Shown in pieces: positions 9,350 through 16,577 of a DNA stretch of 44,806 nucleotides. The stretch covers positions 1 to 44,806 of IMG/VR virus record IMGVR_UViG_3300027792_000005; one strand, given 5' to 3'. Under the pieces are notes generated by a model. That model was not told the DNA's origin and did not search any database. It was given only the letters and a program-made list of their open reading frames with translations. Positions within the stretch are counted from its first letter, which is position 1; the number at the start of each line of letters is the position of its first letter. The position numbers and the translations under genes are program-made. The DNA is from a virus.

Positions 9350-9601
9350 ATGAGAATTGAATATAAAGAAGATGTATTAGGGAAAACAAGTACTCATTAT
9401 GATATTAAATCTACCATACAGGAAAAGGATTTAGTTGTTGTGGGTGATTTAGTAATCATAACCAATAATAAAGATGACAAAGAAGTGATAGAAATACTTG
9501 CTGATTCAAGATATTATTTTGCAAGCGTTTTTAATTTGTCTGCTAAAGATTTTGAAGAAGAACCAGACATAACAGAACTAAAAACGAGTTATAAAAAATG
9601 A
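9350..9601 (+). CDS. Hypothetical 83-residue protein
   Basis: Preceded by GGAGG and one base after the adhesin stop; overlaps the next start by 4 bases. Small, acidic, with beta-strand-like hydrophobic runs (DLVVVGDLVIITN). No signal peptide, membrane segment or recognised family. Likely a small accessory protein of the tail/lysis operon. Confidence 0.6.
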   Translation: MRIEYKEDVLGKTSTHYDIKSTIQEKDLVVVGDLVIITNNKDDKEVIEILADSRYYFASVFNLSAKDFEEEPDITELKTSYKK

Positions 9602-9819
9602 TATTAGGTCATGTTTCAATAGCTTATATTGGTACTTATTACCTGACTGGTTCAACCGGGCTTTCAATAATAGCGGGTGTATTAACAAATATACCCGATT
9701 ATTTTTATTATATACAAAAAGATTATAGTAAAATATATAATACTTTGCATAAGCCACATACTAAATTTAGCGGTTGGAAACTTTGGTTTTTGATTGGAGG
9801 CAACTCATGGACTATTTAA
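9598..9819 (+). CDS. Small membrane protein, YdjM-like N-terminal fragment?
   Basis: 73 residues with one or two hydrophobic segments. The pattern GH near the N-terminus, then IPD and HKPHT, recalls the start of membrane-bound YdjM/DUF457-type metal-dependent hydrolases, which are much longer. The next reading frame overlaps by 13 bases and is also a membrane protein, so the pair could be a split or degenerate version of one gene. The resemblance is weak. Confidence 0.45.
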   Translation: MILGHVSIAYIGTYYLTGSTGLSIIAGVLTNIPDYFYYIQKDYSKIYNTLHKPHTKFSGWKLWFLIGGNSWTI

Positions 9820-10199
9820 TAACTTTTATAGTGGTACACTTAATAATCGGACGGCACGATGCTACAAAAGAACAGTCTAAAAAAGTTGATGGTACTTACG
9901 AACCTTTTTACGAACATGAGGGGTATAATTGGCACTTAGTAACAACTGCAATGTGGGTTAGTTTATTTTGTTTGATTGCTTATTTAACAAGGGACTGGAA
10001 ATATTTATTATTAAACATCGGCTTCTTTCAACTTGATTTAAATTATTATTTATGGGAAAAAGTAATCAATCCAGCGTCTTATTTTATGCCAGAAAGGATG
10101 GACTGGTTTATAGCTCCGCATTATCTTTTTGGAATACAAATAAATCCAATGCGTTGGATTCATAAGGAGAAATTCACAGTTTATAATTTTGGCGTATAG
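9807..10199 (+). CDS. Polytopic membrane protein
   Basis: 130 residues from the ATG at 9807, supported by GGAGG at 9796-9800; an upstream ATG at 9774 lacks a site. Contains hydrophobic segments near residues 2-14, 45-62 and 68-80, with His and Asp residues between them. Position before the lysis-like genes would suit a lysis accessory or holin, but the length and His content also fit the hydrolase-like idea noted for the preceding gene. No family recognised with confidence. Confidence 0.55.
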   Translation: MDYLITFIVVHLIIGRHDATKEQSKKVDGTYEPFYEHEGYNWHLVTTAMWVSLFCLIAYLTRDWKYLLLNIGFFQLDLNYYLWEKVINPASYFMPERMDWFIAPHYLFGIQINPMRWIHKEKFTVYNFGV

Positions 10200-10243
10200 T
10201 ACTTTTTACAATTAGCAATAACATTTACATTAATAGGTATATT

Positions 10244-10486
10244 ATGAAATATTTATTATTTATATTATTAATTTCTTTAGCTTTTACACAAGATAAGAAA
10301 AAAGATTTAGAAAATGAGTTTAAGTCTTTGAGTGATAAATTAATTGTAGCTAAAGCAAATATGTACGATTTAGAAAGGAACAAAAAATTACTTGAAAAAC
10401 AAATAAATGATATTGAATTAAGATTGCTTGCAATTCAAAAAGAATATAAATCAATATCAGAAAAAAAAGAAGAAAAAAAGAAATGA
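10244..10486 (+). CDS. Signal-anchored coiled-coil protein, possible i-spanin-like
   Basis: 80 residues: an N-terminal hydrophobic signal or anchor (MKYLLFILLISLAFTQ) and then almost entirely charged coiled coil (about residues 17-80), ending in KKEEKKK. An N-terminal membrane segment plus periplasmic coiled coil is the architecture of Rz-type inner-membrane spanins, and the gene lies between tail and endolysin genes. No paired outer-membrane lipoprotein is nested in it, so the assignment is tentative. Confidence 0.5.
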   Translation: MKYLLFILLISLAFTQDKKKDLENEFKSLSDKLIVAKANMYDLERNKKLLEKQINDIELRLLAIQKEYKSISEKKEEKKK

Positions 10487-10513
10487 TAACTATTGAAATT
10501 ATAGGGAGCGAGT

Positions 10514-10702
10514 ATGAGCCAAGACGAAATAAACAATATGAAATTGGATATTGGATTGATAAAAAAAGATGTGGGAATGATTTTGGAACAGATTAAAAAA
10601 TATGATTTGAGATTCGAAAGGTATGATAAAATCTATTATTGGTTAATAGCTGTTTTCGTAATTTTTGAAGTAATTATCAAATTTATACCGATTAAGCCGT
10701 GA
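10514..10702 (+). CDS. XhlA/holin-like small membrane protein
   Basis: 62 residues: an amphipathic, coiled-coil-prone N-terminal half (MSQDEINNMKLDIGLIKKDV) and one C-terminal membrane segment (WLIAVFVIFEVIIKFI). This is the layout of XhlA-type haemolysin/holin accessory proteins. GGGAG precedes the start. The stop overlaps the next start (GTGA). Role in lysis inferred from architecture and position. Confidence 0.5.
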   Translation: MSQDEINNMKLDIGLIKKDVGMILEQIKKYDLRFERYDKIYYWLIAVFVIFEVIIKFIPIKP

Positions 10703-10836
10703 ATATTTTTGATATTATCCAAATAAGTTTGCTAATATTCGCTATTGCAGTGGGTATTATCAATATAGTATTAAAATCAATATTAATTAAACACTATAAG
10801 GAGTGTAGAAATGTCAAAGAAAGGCGGGACGCGTAA
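10699..10836 (+). CDS. 45-residue single-membrane-segment peptide
   Basis: Starts at a GTG overlapping the previous TGA stop. The peptide begins NIFDIIQISLLIFAIAVGII and has a basic tail (KECRNVKERRDA). One membrane segment with a positively charged end is compatible with a small holin or holin regulator. No homologue is recognised. Confidence 0.4.
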   Translation: MNIFDIIQISLLIFAIAVGIINIVLKSILIKHYKECRNVKERRDA

Positions 10837-10867
10837 AGGTGGAAAAGGGAAACCAACACCTAAATAG
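10811..10867 (+). CDS. 18-residue basic Gly/Lys peptide
   Basis: ATG preceded by AAGGAG with good spacing. It encodes MSKKGGTRKGGKGKPTPK, overlapping the end of the preceding small gene and the start of the next one in a different frame. The strong ribosome site argues that it is translated, but a coupling leader for the next gene is also possible. Confidence 0.4.
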   Translation: MSKKGGTRKGGKGKPTPK

Positions 10868-11216
10868 GTTATATGTAGCTTTAATATTATTCAGTAGTGC
10901 AATTGTGCTACTGAAATTTTTAATGTTATGGATTGGTGAACTATCATGGGAGTTTGATGGTTTGCTGAATAATTTTGAATTTGGTTTATTATTCTGTTTT
11001 ATAATTTACTATACAACTGAAATAAATCGAATTTATATAGTTTTTTTCTTTGAATGTTTTATTAAAATTGCGTGTAGCGTAAATGATTGGCTTGAACCTG
11101 ACCTGGATTTGTACGATTATGTTTTCGCAGCTATACATTTAAGTTTAATTATATTTTTAATAACAGAATCAATTTATTTTTTAACAAACGAAGGGGATAC
11201 AAATGGACGAGTTTAA
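10839..11216 (+). CDS. Four-segment membrane protein
   Basis: 125 residues from a GTG (10839) that overlaps the tiny basic peptide gene. Hydrophobic segments lie near residues 11-32, 45-58, 63-80 and 92-112. Acidic C-terminus. The gene overlaps the next start. It sits in the predicted lysis cluster; a holin or superinfection-exclusion role is possible but not shown by any motif. Confidence 0.55.
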   Translation: MEKGNQHLNRLYVALILFSSAIVLLKFLMLWIGELSWEFDGLLNNFEFGLLFCFIIYYTTEINRIYIVFFFECFIKIACSVNDWLEPDLDLYDYVFAAIHLSLIIFLITESIYFLTNEGDTNGRV

Positions 11217-11616
11217 AAACTTAGAACCAAAGGGCTTCCAAATGAATGAAGTCAAAATCAATATCGGACAAAAAGAATTTGAACCGATAACAAACAAATT
11301 ACCAATAACAGATTTTACTGAACTGTTAATATTTCTTTTCGCTCTTGGTGAACTTTACTTGCATGTAATGGAAGATGAGAAAGTCACAATTGGCGATATT
11401 CAGCATATGCCTGAATTAATAAGATTAATTCCAAAATTTAATGCTGCATTTGAAGGAATTAAAAATATAGGTGGTCAAGTTGTAGATGAGATTACCGAGC
11501 AAGAATTGCAGGAGTTAAAAACAGCCGTTAAAAATGCTAAACTGCCCGAAAAATGGTTGGCTAAAATAGATATTTCTTTAGATATTGCTAAAAAATTAAA
11601 CGAGTTATTCCAATGA
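11203..11616 (+). CDS. Hypothetical 137-residue protein
   Basis: Mostly helical, acidic, with one moderately hydrophobic stretch (LLIFLFALGELYLHV). Overlaps both neighbours (14 and 4 bases), so it belongs to the same translational chain as the lysis genes. GAAGGGG precedes the start. No recognised family. Confidence 0.6.
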   Translation: MDEFKNLEPKGFQMNEVKINIGQKEFEPITNKLPITDFTELLIFLFALGELYLHVMEDEKVTIGDIQHMPELIRLIPKFNAAFEGIKNIGGQVVDEITEQELQELKTAVKNAKLPEKWLAKIDISLDIAKKLNELFQ

Positions 11617-11918
11617 AAACAATATTTAATTTTCTAAAAAAAAATGTATGGGAAGGGATTTTGGCAGTGGGTGCTTTTGTGCCTGATATTGTTAATTATG
11701 TGACATCGGTTGCACCTGATTACATACCGAGTCTTTTAGAACAATTACCACAGCATACGTTATTAGCTAAATTAGCCGTCCCATTAGCTTTGTATATTAA
11801 ATATAAAAAGCATACCACGGCATATAAAAAAGACGAGTTACCGTCTGGTCTTACCAAATTTTATGATAAGATACCAGATTCTTTGACCGGAGTTAAAGGG
11901 AGCGCAAATGTTAAATAA
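11613..11918 (+). CDS. Possible holin (two hydrophobic segments)
   Basis: 101 residues. Hydrophobic stretches at about residues 13-30 (WEGILAVGAFVPDIVNYV) and 50-62, with a basic loop and tail. It ends 11 bases inside the endolysin gene, the usual holin position. The membrane segments are weak, so this remains a candidate only. Confidence 0.45.
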   Translation: MKTIFNFLKKNVWEGILAVGAFVPDIVNYVTSVAPDYIPSLLEQLPQHTLLAKLAVPLALYIKYKKHTTAYKKDELPSGLTKFYDKIPDSLTGVKGSANVK

Positions 11919-12333
11919 AGAAAAACTTACCGAGCTTATAAAATCGGTGTTGACTAAGAATAAATTTGACCAAATAGAAACACGTACAAAGCTTTTATTA
12001 GCCACTTGTGCTGTCGAATCAGACTTTGGTCGATATAACTATCAAATTGGCTCAAACGTGGCTCGTGGCGTGTTCCAGATGGAAGAAAAAACATATAATT
12101 GGGTTTATGATAAATACAAAGATAGATACCCATTGAAAGATTGGAATTTCATACATGATTTAGAGGAAAGTATTTTAATTTGTAGTTTACTTTACAAAAT
12201 TTATCCCGAGTCATTGCCAGAAAACACACCGGACGGCATTTGGTATTATTATAAAAAGTATTTTAATTCAGATTTAGGGGCTACCACAAGAGAAAAGTTT
12301 AATAAAGCTTGTGAAAAACATTTTATATTTTAA
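11908..12333 (+). CDS. Endolysin, lysozyme/transglycosylase-like
   Basis: 141 residues. Residues 34-40 (CAVESDF) carry the catalytic-type Glu37 of the lysozyme/SLT fold, followed by ARGVFQME (52-59), corresponding to the G-x-x-QM substrate-groove motif. No signal peptide, so release needs a holin. It is the last gene of the late operon and is followed by terminator hairpins. It should cleave the peptidoglycan glycan backbone; whether as hydrolase or lytic transglycosylase cannot be told. Confidence 0.75.
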   Translation: MLNKEKLTELIKSVLTKNKFDQIETRTKLLLATCAVESDFGRYNYQIGSNVARGVFQMEEKTYNWVYDKYKDRYPLKDWNFIHDLEESILICSLLYKIYPESLPENTPDGIWYYYKKYFNSDLGATTREKFNKACEKHFIF

Positions 12334-12341
12334 TCACTACT

Positions 12342-12397
12342 GGCGGTAAGCCCTAACCGCCCTACCCCCTCAAATCGTGGGGTTTTTAAGCCCCACG
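12342..12397. terminator. Two hairpins between converging operons
   Basis: Stem 1 is GGCGGT (12342-12347) with ACCGCC (12356-12361). Stem 2 is CGTGGGG (12376-12382) with CCCCACG (12391-12397), plus T/A pairs inside the loop. They lie between the endolysin stop and the stop of the leftward methyltransferase gene, so they can end transcription from both sides. No long T-run follows either, so efficiency is uncertain. Confidence 0.7.
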
Positions 12398-12402
12398 TCT
12401 GA

Positions 12403-13020
12403 TTATCTATTACTATCAAAAAAAGCTTTTGCAAAACCTTGCGAACATAATGAACGGAAATCAGAATCGTTTTTAATAAAAGGCTTTGCGAATTCAAATT
12501 CAGGCATAAAATCAATTGCTGATTTATGTAAAAATGCAAATGAAGGCTTATTTCTTTTTGGTCTGATATAAAGATTTGGGTTTTTTGGCACATCTTCCCA
12601 ATTTTTATAAATAGGTTTTGGCATATTGAAAACTCCCCATAATGCAGTTTTTTTAGTCCAAGGGCTACCATATTCCCAAGGTTGGTATATAGCTTTTGGT
12701 TCGCCAATAACATCTTTTAATTTGCCATTATAAGGGTTTTCTATTACCCAAAATATGGGTTTTGCCGCATTTATTATTCTTAAACAATGGTTAACTAAAA
12801 ACATCCCTTTCTCAATATCATTAGCTTTGTGGAATCCGGCGGCAGTTGAAAATTCAGTGCAAACTGGATTGGCAATAATACCATAAACATCCTTATCAGG
12901 TGTATAATTCTCAACACCAATTTCTTTGCCGATTAAAATAACTTCATACTCATTATTTAATTGATAGTACCTACTATCCGAACCTATATCAGCGCACAAA
13001 TGCAATATTTTCTTTTTCAT
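12403..13020 (-). CDS. DNA cytosine-methyltransferase-like protein
   Basis: 205 residues, short for a C5 methyltransferase. Motif I-like HLCADIGSDS (7-16), motif IV-like NPVCTEFS (51-58) with the catalytic-type Cys54 (usual form PCQ-x-x-S), and motif VI-like IENP (93-96). A separate target-recognition domain is not evident. It is the last gene of the early operon. Such phage proteins can protect phage DNA from host restriction; activity and target are unknown, and a non-catalytic or related nucleotide-modifying role is possible because motif IV is atypical. Confidence 0.65.
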   Translation of the reverse strand: MKKKILHLCADIGSDSRYYQLNNEYEVILIGKEIGVENYTPDKDVYGIIANPVCTEFSTAAGFHKANDIEKGMFLVNHCLRIINAAKPIFWVIENPYNGKLKDVIGEPKAIYQPWEYGSPWTKKTALWGVFNMPKPIYKNWEDVPKNPNLYIRPKRNKPSFAFLHKSAIDFMPEFEFAKPFIKNDSDFRSLCSQGFAKAFFDSNR

Positions 13021-13025
13021 ATTAT

Positions 13026-13211
13026 TTATCCTTTGATAATTGGTTCATAAAACATTTCATCTAATCTATTTCTTGTAATACTAATCCCTTTTGCAACCTC
13101 ATGTTTACCGCTTTTCTCAAAAAAATCCCATTGTTTTTTTAATAATCCCATAATTTCATCAATGACATTTTGTGAAATTATCTTTTCTTTTGTGTTAATT
13201 ATTGTTATCAT
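13026..13211 (-). CDS. Hypothetical 61-residue protein
   Basis: Small, basic and mostly helical (IDEIMGLLKKQWDFFEKSGK). It begins inside the end of the upstream gene (17-base overlap) and ends 5 bases before the methyltransferase start. No recognised family. Confidence 0.55.
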   Translation of the reverse strand: MITIINTKEKIISQNVIDEIMGLLKKQWDFFEKSGKHEVAKGISITRNRLDEMFYEPIIKG

Positions 13212-13530
13212 TTATCTTATCCTCGTTTTTTATTCCAATATCTTCATGTAAATGTACGCTAACCAAACTATACTTCTTATCAAGTATTTTATTTGGAATA
13301 AATAGTAATACCCAGCTAAATAAAAAATTAATAATCTTAACAATAAAATTCATACTTAAATGTAATTTGTAATCATGTTCGGTTAATAAAATACCACCAC
13401 AACGCGGGCATTTTACATTAATAAAATCTTTAATAGAATGACTGATAAAATCCGAACTAATCTCGAAGCCACAATTTTTAGTATCACAAGTAATAATTGT
13501 TGGTTTTACATTTTCAATTATTTTTCTCAT
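13195..13530 (-). CDS. Zinc-ribbon membrane protein
   Basis: 111 residues. CDTKNC (15-20) and CPRCGG (about 40-45) form a four-cysteine zinc ribbon. A hydrophobic segment follows (FIVKIINFLFSWVLLFIP), then a polar Asp/Asn-rich tail. One of a group of small membrane proteins at the end of the early operon. Function unknown. Confidence 0.6.
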   Translation of the reverse strand: MRKIIENVKPTIITCDTKNCGFEISSDFISHSIKDFINVKCPRCGGILLTEHDYKLHLSMNFIVKIINFLFSWVLLFIPNKILDKKYSLVSVHLHEDIGIKNEDKINDNNN

Positions 13531-13691
13531 TTTACTCTCGTTTTATCGAATTTAATAATATTCTCAAACTGTAATTGCTTAACTTGCTTCTCAAGTGTTT
13601 GGATGCGCTCTGTAAAAACAAAACTGTAAATTACAATCCCCAAAATAAACCCAACAATTAGGGCTAACAATAATTTTATATCATTTTTCAT
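13527..13691 (-). CDS. 54-residue membrane-anchored coiled coil
   Basis: Starts MKNDIKLLLALIVGFILGIV, one membrane segment, then a short coiled coil (ERIQTLEKQVKQLQFEN). ATGA-type overlap with the next gene downstream and overlap with the gene upstream support translation as part of the chain. Function unknown. Confidence 0.6.
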   Translation of the reverse strand: MKNDIKLLLALIVGFILGIVIYSFVFTERIQTLEKQVKQLQFENIIKFDKTRVK

Positions 13692-13977
13692 TTCTTGCCT
13701 CCAGTGGGTTCATTAATTTGCATTTTTTACAATTCTCTAATAAAATATCTATTTCAAATTGCCTTAGAATTTCTTCGATATTTTCAAAAGCAATATGAAC
13801 AGGTAGATATTTATATTCTATTATTTCTAAAGCATATTGTTTGCGGGTTTTATTAGGTAGATTACTTTGTTTATCAGCATTATAAGCATTTTCAAATTTT
13901 TCGCTCCAATATTTATTACATGGGAACTCTCCAATAGTCTTTTTGTATTCTTCAATAACATTTAATAAATTATTCAT
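13681..13977 (-). CDS. Hypothetical 98-residue protein
   Basis: Start set at 13977, because ATGAGGCTGAAAATG places the GAGG ribosome site immediately before it; the upstream in-frame ATG is part of that site. Helical, with a C-terminal CKKC pair. No recognised family. Confidence 0.6.
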   Translation of the reverse strand: MNNLLNVIEEYKKTIGEFPCNKYWSEKFENAYNADKQSNLPNKTRKQYALEIIEYKYLPVHIAFENIEEILRQFEIDILLENCKKCKLMNPLEARNEK

Positions 13978-14281
13978 TTTCAGCCTCATTGTTTATGCCA
14001 TTGTTTAATATTGAAAAAACCATGCAAAATAATAAAAAATTTATAACCAATACTAATAGTAACAATACTATTTGACTAACATAATCTAATCTTGTGGTAA
14101 CATCTGAAAAATCAATTAACTTAATATAAGCCTGTATTATCCCCAATATTTCAAATGGTTTTTCATGCAACCAGCTTAAAGACCACCAAAAACAATTGAA
14201 TATCAACATTGATAAAAAACCTGATAATAAAAAAATTGCCGAATATCTAAAATATTTTTTAATGGAATATAATTTACTCAT
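13970..14281 (-). CDS. Two-segment membrane protein
   Basis: 103 residues. Hydrophobic segments near residues 13-32 (YSAIFLLSGFLSMLIFNCFW) and 68-92, with an amphipathic region between. Preceded by the recurrent ATGAGGTGAAAA ribosome motif. Possibly targets the host envelope; no family recognised. Confidence 0.6.
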   Translation of the reverse strand: MSKLYSIKKYFRYSAIFLLSGFLSMLIFNCFWWSLSWLHEKPFEILGIIQAYIKLIDFSDVTTRLDYVSQIVLLLLVLVINFLLFCMVFSILNNGINNEAENE

Positions 14282-14294
14282 TTTTCACCTCATT

Positions 14295-14555
14295 TTATTT
14301 TTCCAAAGATTTATAAACATTATATATTGTATCAAGTTGTAATTCTCTTAATTTTATAACACTATCTAAGTCTTTAAATTTTACAGTTTCAGTCTTATAA
14401 TATATACTTCGTATTGATAATGGTCGGGATATTCGTGAATTTATTTCAACCGTTTGGTTTGCCATGTTAATTTCTATTTTTTCTACTGTTTTCCTTGCAC
14501 AAGAAAGAAAAAATAAAATTATAAATATAGAAAACACTATTATACTATTTTTCAT
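14295..14555 (-). CDS. Small early lipoprotein
   Basis: 86 residues with a type II signal peptide ending in the lipobox FLSC (MKNSIIVFSIFIILFFLSC), then a charged domain. An early-expressed phage lipoprotein is often a superinfection-exclusion factor (family knowledge from other phages), but nothing here shows which step it would block. Overlaps the upstream gene by 4 bases. Confidence 0.6.
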   Translation of the reverse strand: MKNSIIVFSIFIILFFLSCARKTVEKIEINMANQTVEINSRISRPLSIRSIYYKTETVKFKDLDSVIKLRELQLDTIYNVYKSLEK

Positions 14556-15049
14556 TTTTTAACCTCATTTTTATTTTTTATAGGTTTCATTAGTATGCTA
14601 CATTTAATGGATTCTGCAAATTTAGCACTATCAAGCTTTGATAATTCAATTAATTCCTGATATGCCATTATTTCGATTGTATCTGGTGGCACATATACGC
14701 CTTTTAATAATTTTATTTGGTTCTCTAACTCTTTTATCTGTTCTTTTCTAAGTTCAGTTCTTGTTTTTAGCGGGTCAGCGATATACTTAGAAGAGTGGGT
14801 TTTATACAGCTCTGGTTTATCTATATCTAAAAAATCATATATCGCTTCAATATGCGCATCAAATTCTTTAGTTTTGTATTCTAAAGCCTTGTACAAGCTA
14901 TCTTGCCTTGCTATCATTTCAGTTCTTAAATCTTCTTCGCTTTTTTTTAATAAAAACCCTCCAACAATAACGTCAACAACTATAAGAATAAATGATATAA
15001 GTATCAAAATATAAACAATTGACTTTGTTTTATCTACATCTATTTTCAT
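14552..15049 (-). CDS. Membrane-anchored coiled-coil protein
   Basis: 165 residues. An N-terminal membrane segment (about residues 11-33) is followed by long charged helices (about 35-120). Preceded by ATGAGGTAGAAAATG. Architecture suits an envelope-tethered structural or exclusion protein. No recognised family. Confidence 0.6.
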   Translation of the reverse strand: MKIDVDKTKSIVYILILISFILIVVDVIVGGFLLKKSEEDLRTEMIARQDSLYKALEYKTKEFDAHIEAIYDFLDIDKPELYKTHSSKYIADPLKTRTELRKEQIKELENQIKLLKGVYVPPDTIEIMAYQELIELSKLDSAKFAESIKCSILMKPIKNKNEVKK

Positions 15050-15281
15050 TTTCTACCTCATTTTTATTTGTTATAGGTAACCAAATATTATTAATACTAA
15101 TACATAACCAAGCGTGTGATTTACTATAATAAATTTCTTCAACTATCTGCTTAACTTTGTCTATTTGGTTAGTAGTTTTTACTTCTATTGTATAATTAGA
15201 ACGGCATACAACAGAATAATCAGAACGTTTTAGCCCTAAAGTTTTTAATTTATCTCTTATTTGTTTTGCAACTTCTTTCAT
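15030..15281 (-). CDS. LPD29-like small protein (weak)
   Basis: 83 residues from 15281, the ATG following GAGGTTAAAA. The start (KQIRDKLKTLG...YSVVCRSNYTIEV) resembles LPD29, a small domain of mobile-element proteins whose pattern is IR-x-x-LK ... SVR ... I-x-V. The match is by eye and weak. Function unknown. Confidence 0.5.
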   Translation of the reverse strand: MKEVAKQIRDKLKTLGLKRSDYSVVCRSNYTIEVKTTNQIDKVKQIVEEIYYSKSHAWLCISINNIWLPITNKNEVENENRCR

Positions 15282-15289
15282 TTTTAACC

Positions 15290-15370
15290 TCAAATTAAAA
15301 TTATTATTAATAAAACTGCTATTATAAACAGAATAAAAAGTAAATCATTCGGGCGATTCATATCTAACAT
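15290..15370 (-). CDS. 26-residue membrane peptide
   Basis: Starts MLDMNRPNDLLFILFIIAVL; one membrane segment fills the C-terminal half. It overlaps the end of the upstream gene, and its own stop (TGA) is embedded in the ribosome site of the next gene. Too short for the usual gene finders. Translation is plausible but unproven. Confidence 0.4.
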   Translation of the reverse strand: MLDMNRPNDLLFILFIIAVLLIIILI

Positions 15371-15524
15371 TATACACCCCTTGACAAAATTCAATTAATT
15401 CTTTTATTCCAGCCGGATAAAATATTATTTCCTTTGGTAAGCCTAACGTAGCCTGCTCAATATCAACAGCTAATTGATAAGCTTTTTCTAAACATTCTTT
15501 TTGTGTTGGGAGTTTCTTATCCAT
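15345..15524 (-). CDS. Hypothetical 59-residue protein
   Basis: ATG at 15524 is preceded by GAGGTTAAA. Helical and acidic (ECLEKAYQLAVDIEQATLGL) with two Cys. Begins 2 bases after the upstream gene and overlaps the membrane peptide by 26 bases. No recognised family. Confidence 0.55.
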   Translation of the reverse strand: MDKKLPTQKECLEKAYQLAVDIEQATLGLPKEIIFYPAGIKELIEFCQGVYNVRYESPE

Positions 15525-15525
15525 T

Positions 15526-16056
15526 TTAACCTCTTAATTTTTTTAATTCGTTTTCAAGATATATTTTTATTTCTTTCAAACTTTTTGATTTATTATTCGA
15601 GTAACTATTTAATTTATCATAAATATCGCTTCCTCTAACTTCCTCAATTTTAGCTTTGTACTGGTTTGCGATTGTAATATTTCGGGAATGTATTCCGTAA
15701 ATATGTTCACCTGTATTCTCAAGGCAAATTCCATTCTCTAAGGAGTAGCGCAAAAATAAAGTTTTCTTACCAGCAATATGATGCGCTCCCATAACATAAG
15801 AGCCTCCGATTTGCCGCCCTTCTCTACCGGATATTTCGCTTTTATAGCCTGCTCTCAACTTGATTATTTCAGCCCACAAATCGTCACATTCTTTTTTTAA
15901 GTCGGGTTTATGAATCTTAACCTTAGTTTTATCCTTGGAAACTTTTACTTTAGGCTTAAAAAATATCGCGTTAATATCTTCAATACTGTAAAACTTACCT
16001 TGATATATCGGGAGTTTTTTTATTAAAGATTTTGCAATTGGTAAGGTTATTTTCAT
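15526..16056 (-). CDS. NinG/HNH-like recombination nuclease
   Basis: 176 residues. An early CDDLWAEIIKLRAGY segment precedes a core containing SGREG, MGAHHIAGKK, FLRYSLENGICL and EHIYGIHS. The spacing of His-His, Asn-Gly and His residues matches HNH-type nucleases of the lambda NinG (Rap) kind, which cut branched recombination intermediates. The zinc-ligating Cys pair usually found near SGR is largely absent, so metal binding may differ. A NinB-like gene lies 1.0 kb upstream in the same operon. A truncated relative of its N-terminal part is at 16574-16705. Confidence 0.6.
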   Translation of the reverse strand: MKITLPIAKSLIKKLPIYQGKFYSIEDINAIFFKPKVKVSKDKTKVKIHKPDLKKECDDLWAEIIKLRAGYKSEISGREGRQIGGSYVMGAHHIAGKKTLFLRYSLENGICLENTGEHIYGIHSRNITIANQYKAKIEEVRGSDIYDKLNSYSNNKSKSLKEIKIYLENELKKLRG

Positions 16057-16087
16057 TCTAAAATCCTATTTTTTTTATACTTAATAT

Positions 16088-16408
16088 TTAAGATTGCCAT
16101 CTGCCAACCGATGTAATCTCATCTGCAAATTTCTTTGCATCTATAAAGGAATGGAAATAATAAGTTTTAGAATATCCCCCTTCATAATGTAGTATAACTT
16201 CTGGGTTCTCATATATTACATCATTTTTTAGTGTATGATATACTGGGACTTCAAGACCTACATAGTCATGCCAAATCTCTCTATAAATGCCTCTTTTGCA
16301 CCAAACAATACCTAAAAATTTGGTTTCTTTTTTGTAATAATACCATTTTGTAGGGCAGAAATCGTGGCATTCAACTTTAATTAATTTATCTAAATTATAT
16401 TTATTCAT
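16088..16408 (-). CDS. Hypothetical 106-residue protein
   Basis: Rich in aromatic residues (KWYYYKKE, IYREIWHDYVG). Preceded by GAGGTAATAA and overlapping the upstream gene's end by 8 bases. No signal, membrane segment or family recognised. Confidence 0.6.
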   Translation of the reverse strand: MNKYNLDKLIKVECHDFCPTKWYYYKKETKFLGIVWCKRGIYREIWHDYVGLEVPVYHTLKNDVIYENPEVILHYEGGYSKTYYFHSFIDAKKFADEITSVGRWQS

Positions 16409-16577
16409 TTATTACCTCGTGATATGCAGAATAAAATATGCCTTTATCAAAGTATTTTATCGCTAAGTTTAACATTTCTTTATTTTTTAATGTATTACTA
16501 AAAAGCTCATCTTTAATTTTAGCTTTTACAGGTTCTTTTGTGACAATAGTCACTAATATTTTAACTTTGTTTTTCAT
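16401..16577 (-). CDS. Hypothetical 58-residue protein
   Basis: Lys-rich, starting MKNKVKILVTIVTKEPVKAK. The start overlaps the upstream stop (ATGA) and its end carries the ribosome site of the next gene. No recognised family. Confidence 0.5.
   Translation of the reverse strand: MKNKVKILVTIVTKEPVKAKIKDELFSNTLKNKEMLNLAIKYFDKGIFYSAYHEVINE

Noticed and set aside
10244-10486. Firm spanin assignment
   Set aside because: Architecture fits an inner-membrane spanin, but no partner outer-membrane lipoprotein is embedded or adjacent.
12330-12713. Alternative minus-strand frame over the methyltransferase gene end
   Set aside because: It overlaps the well-supported methyltransferase in another frame and shows no motif.
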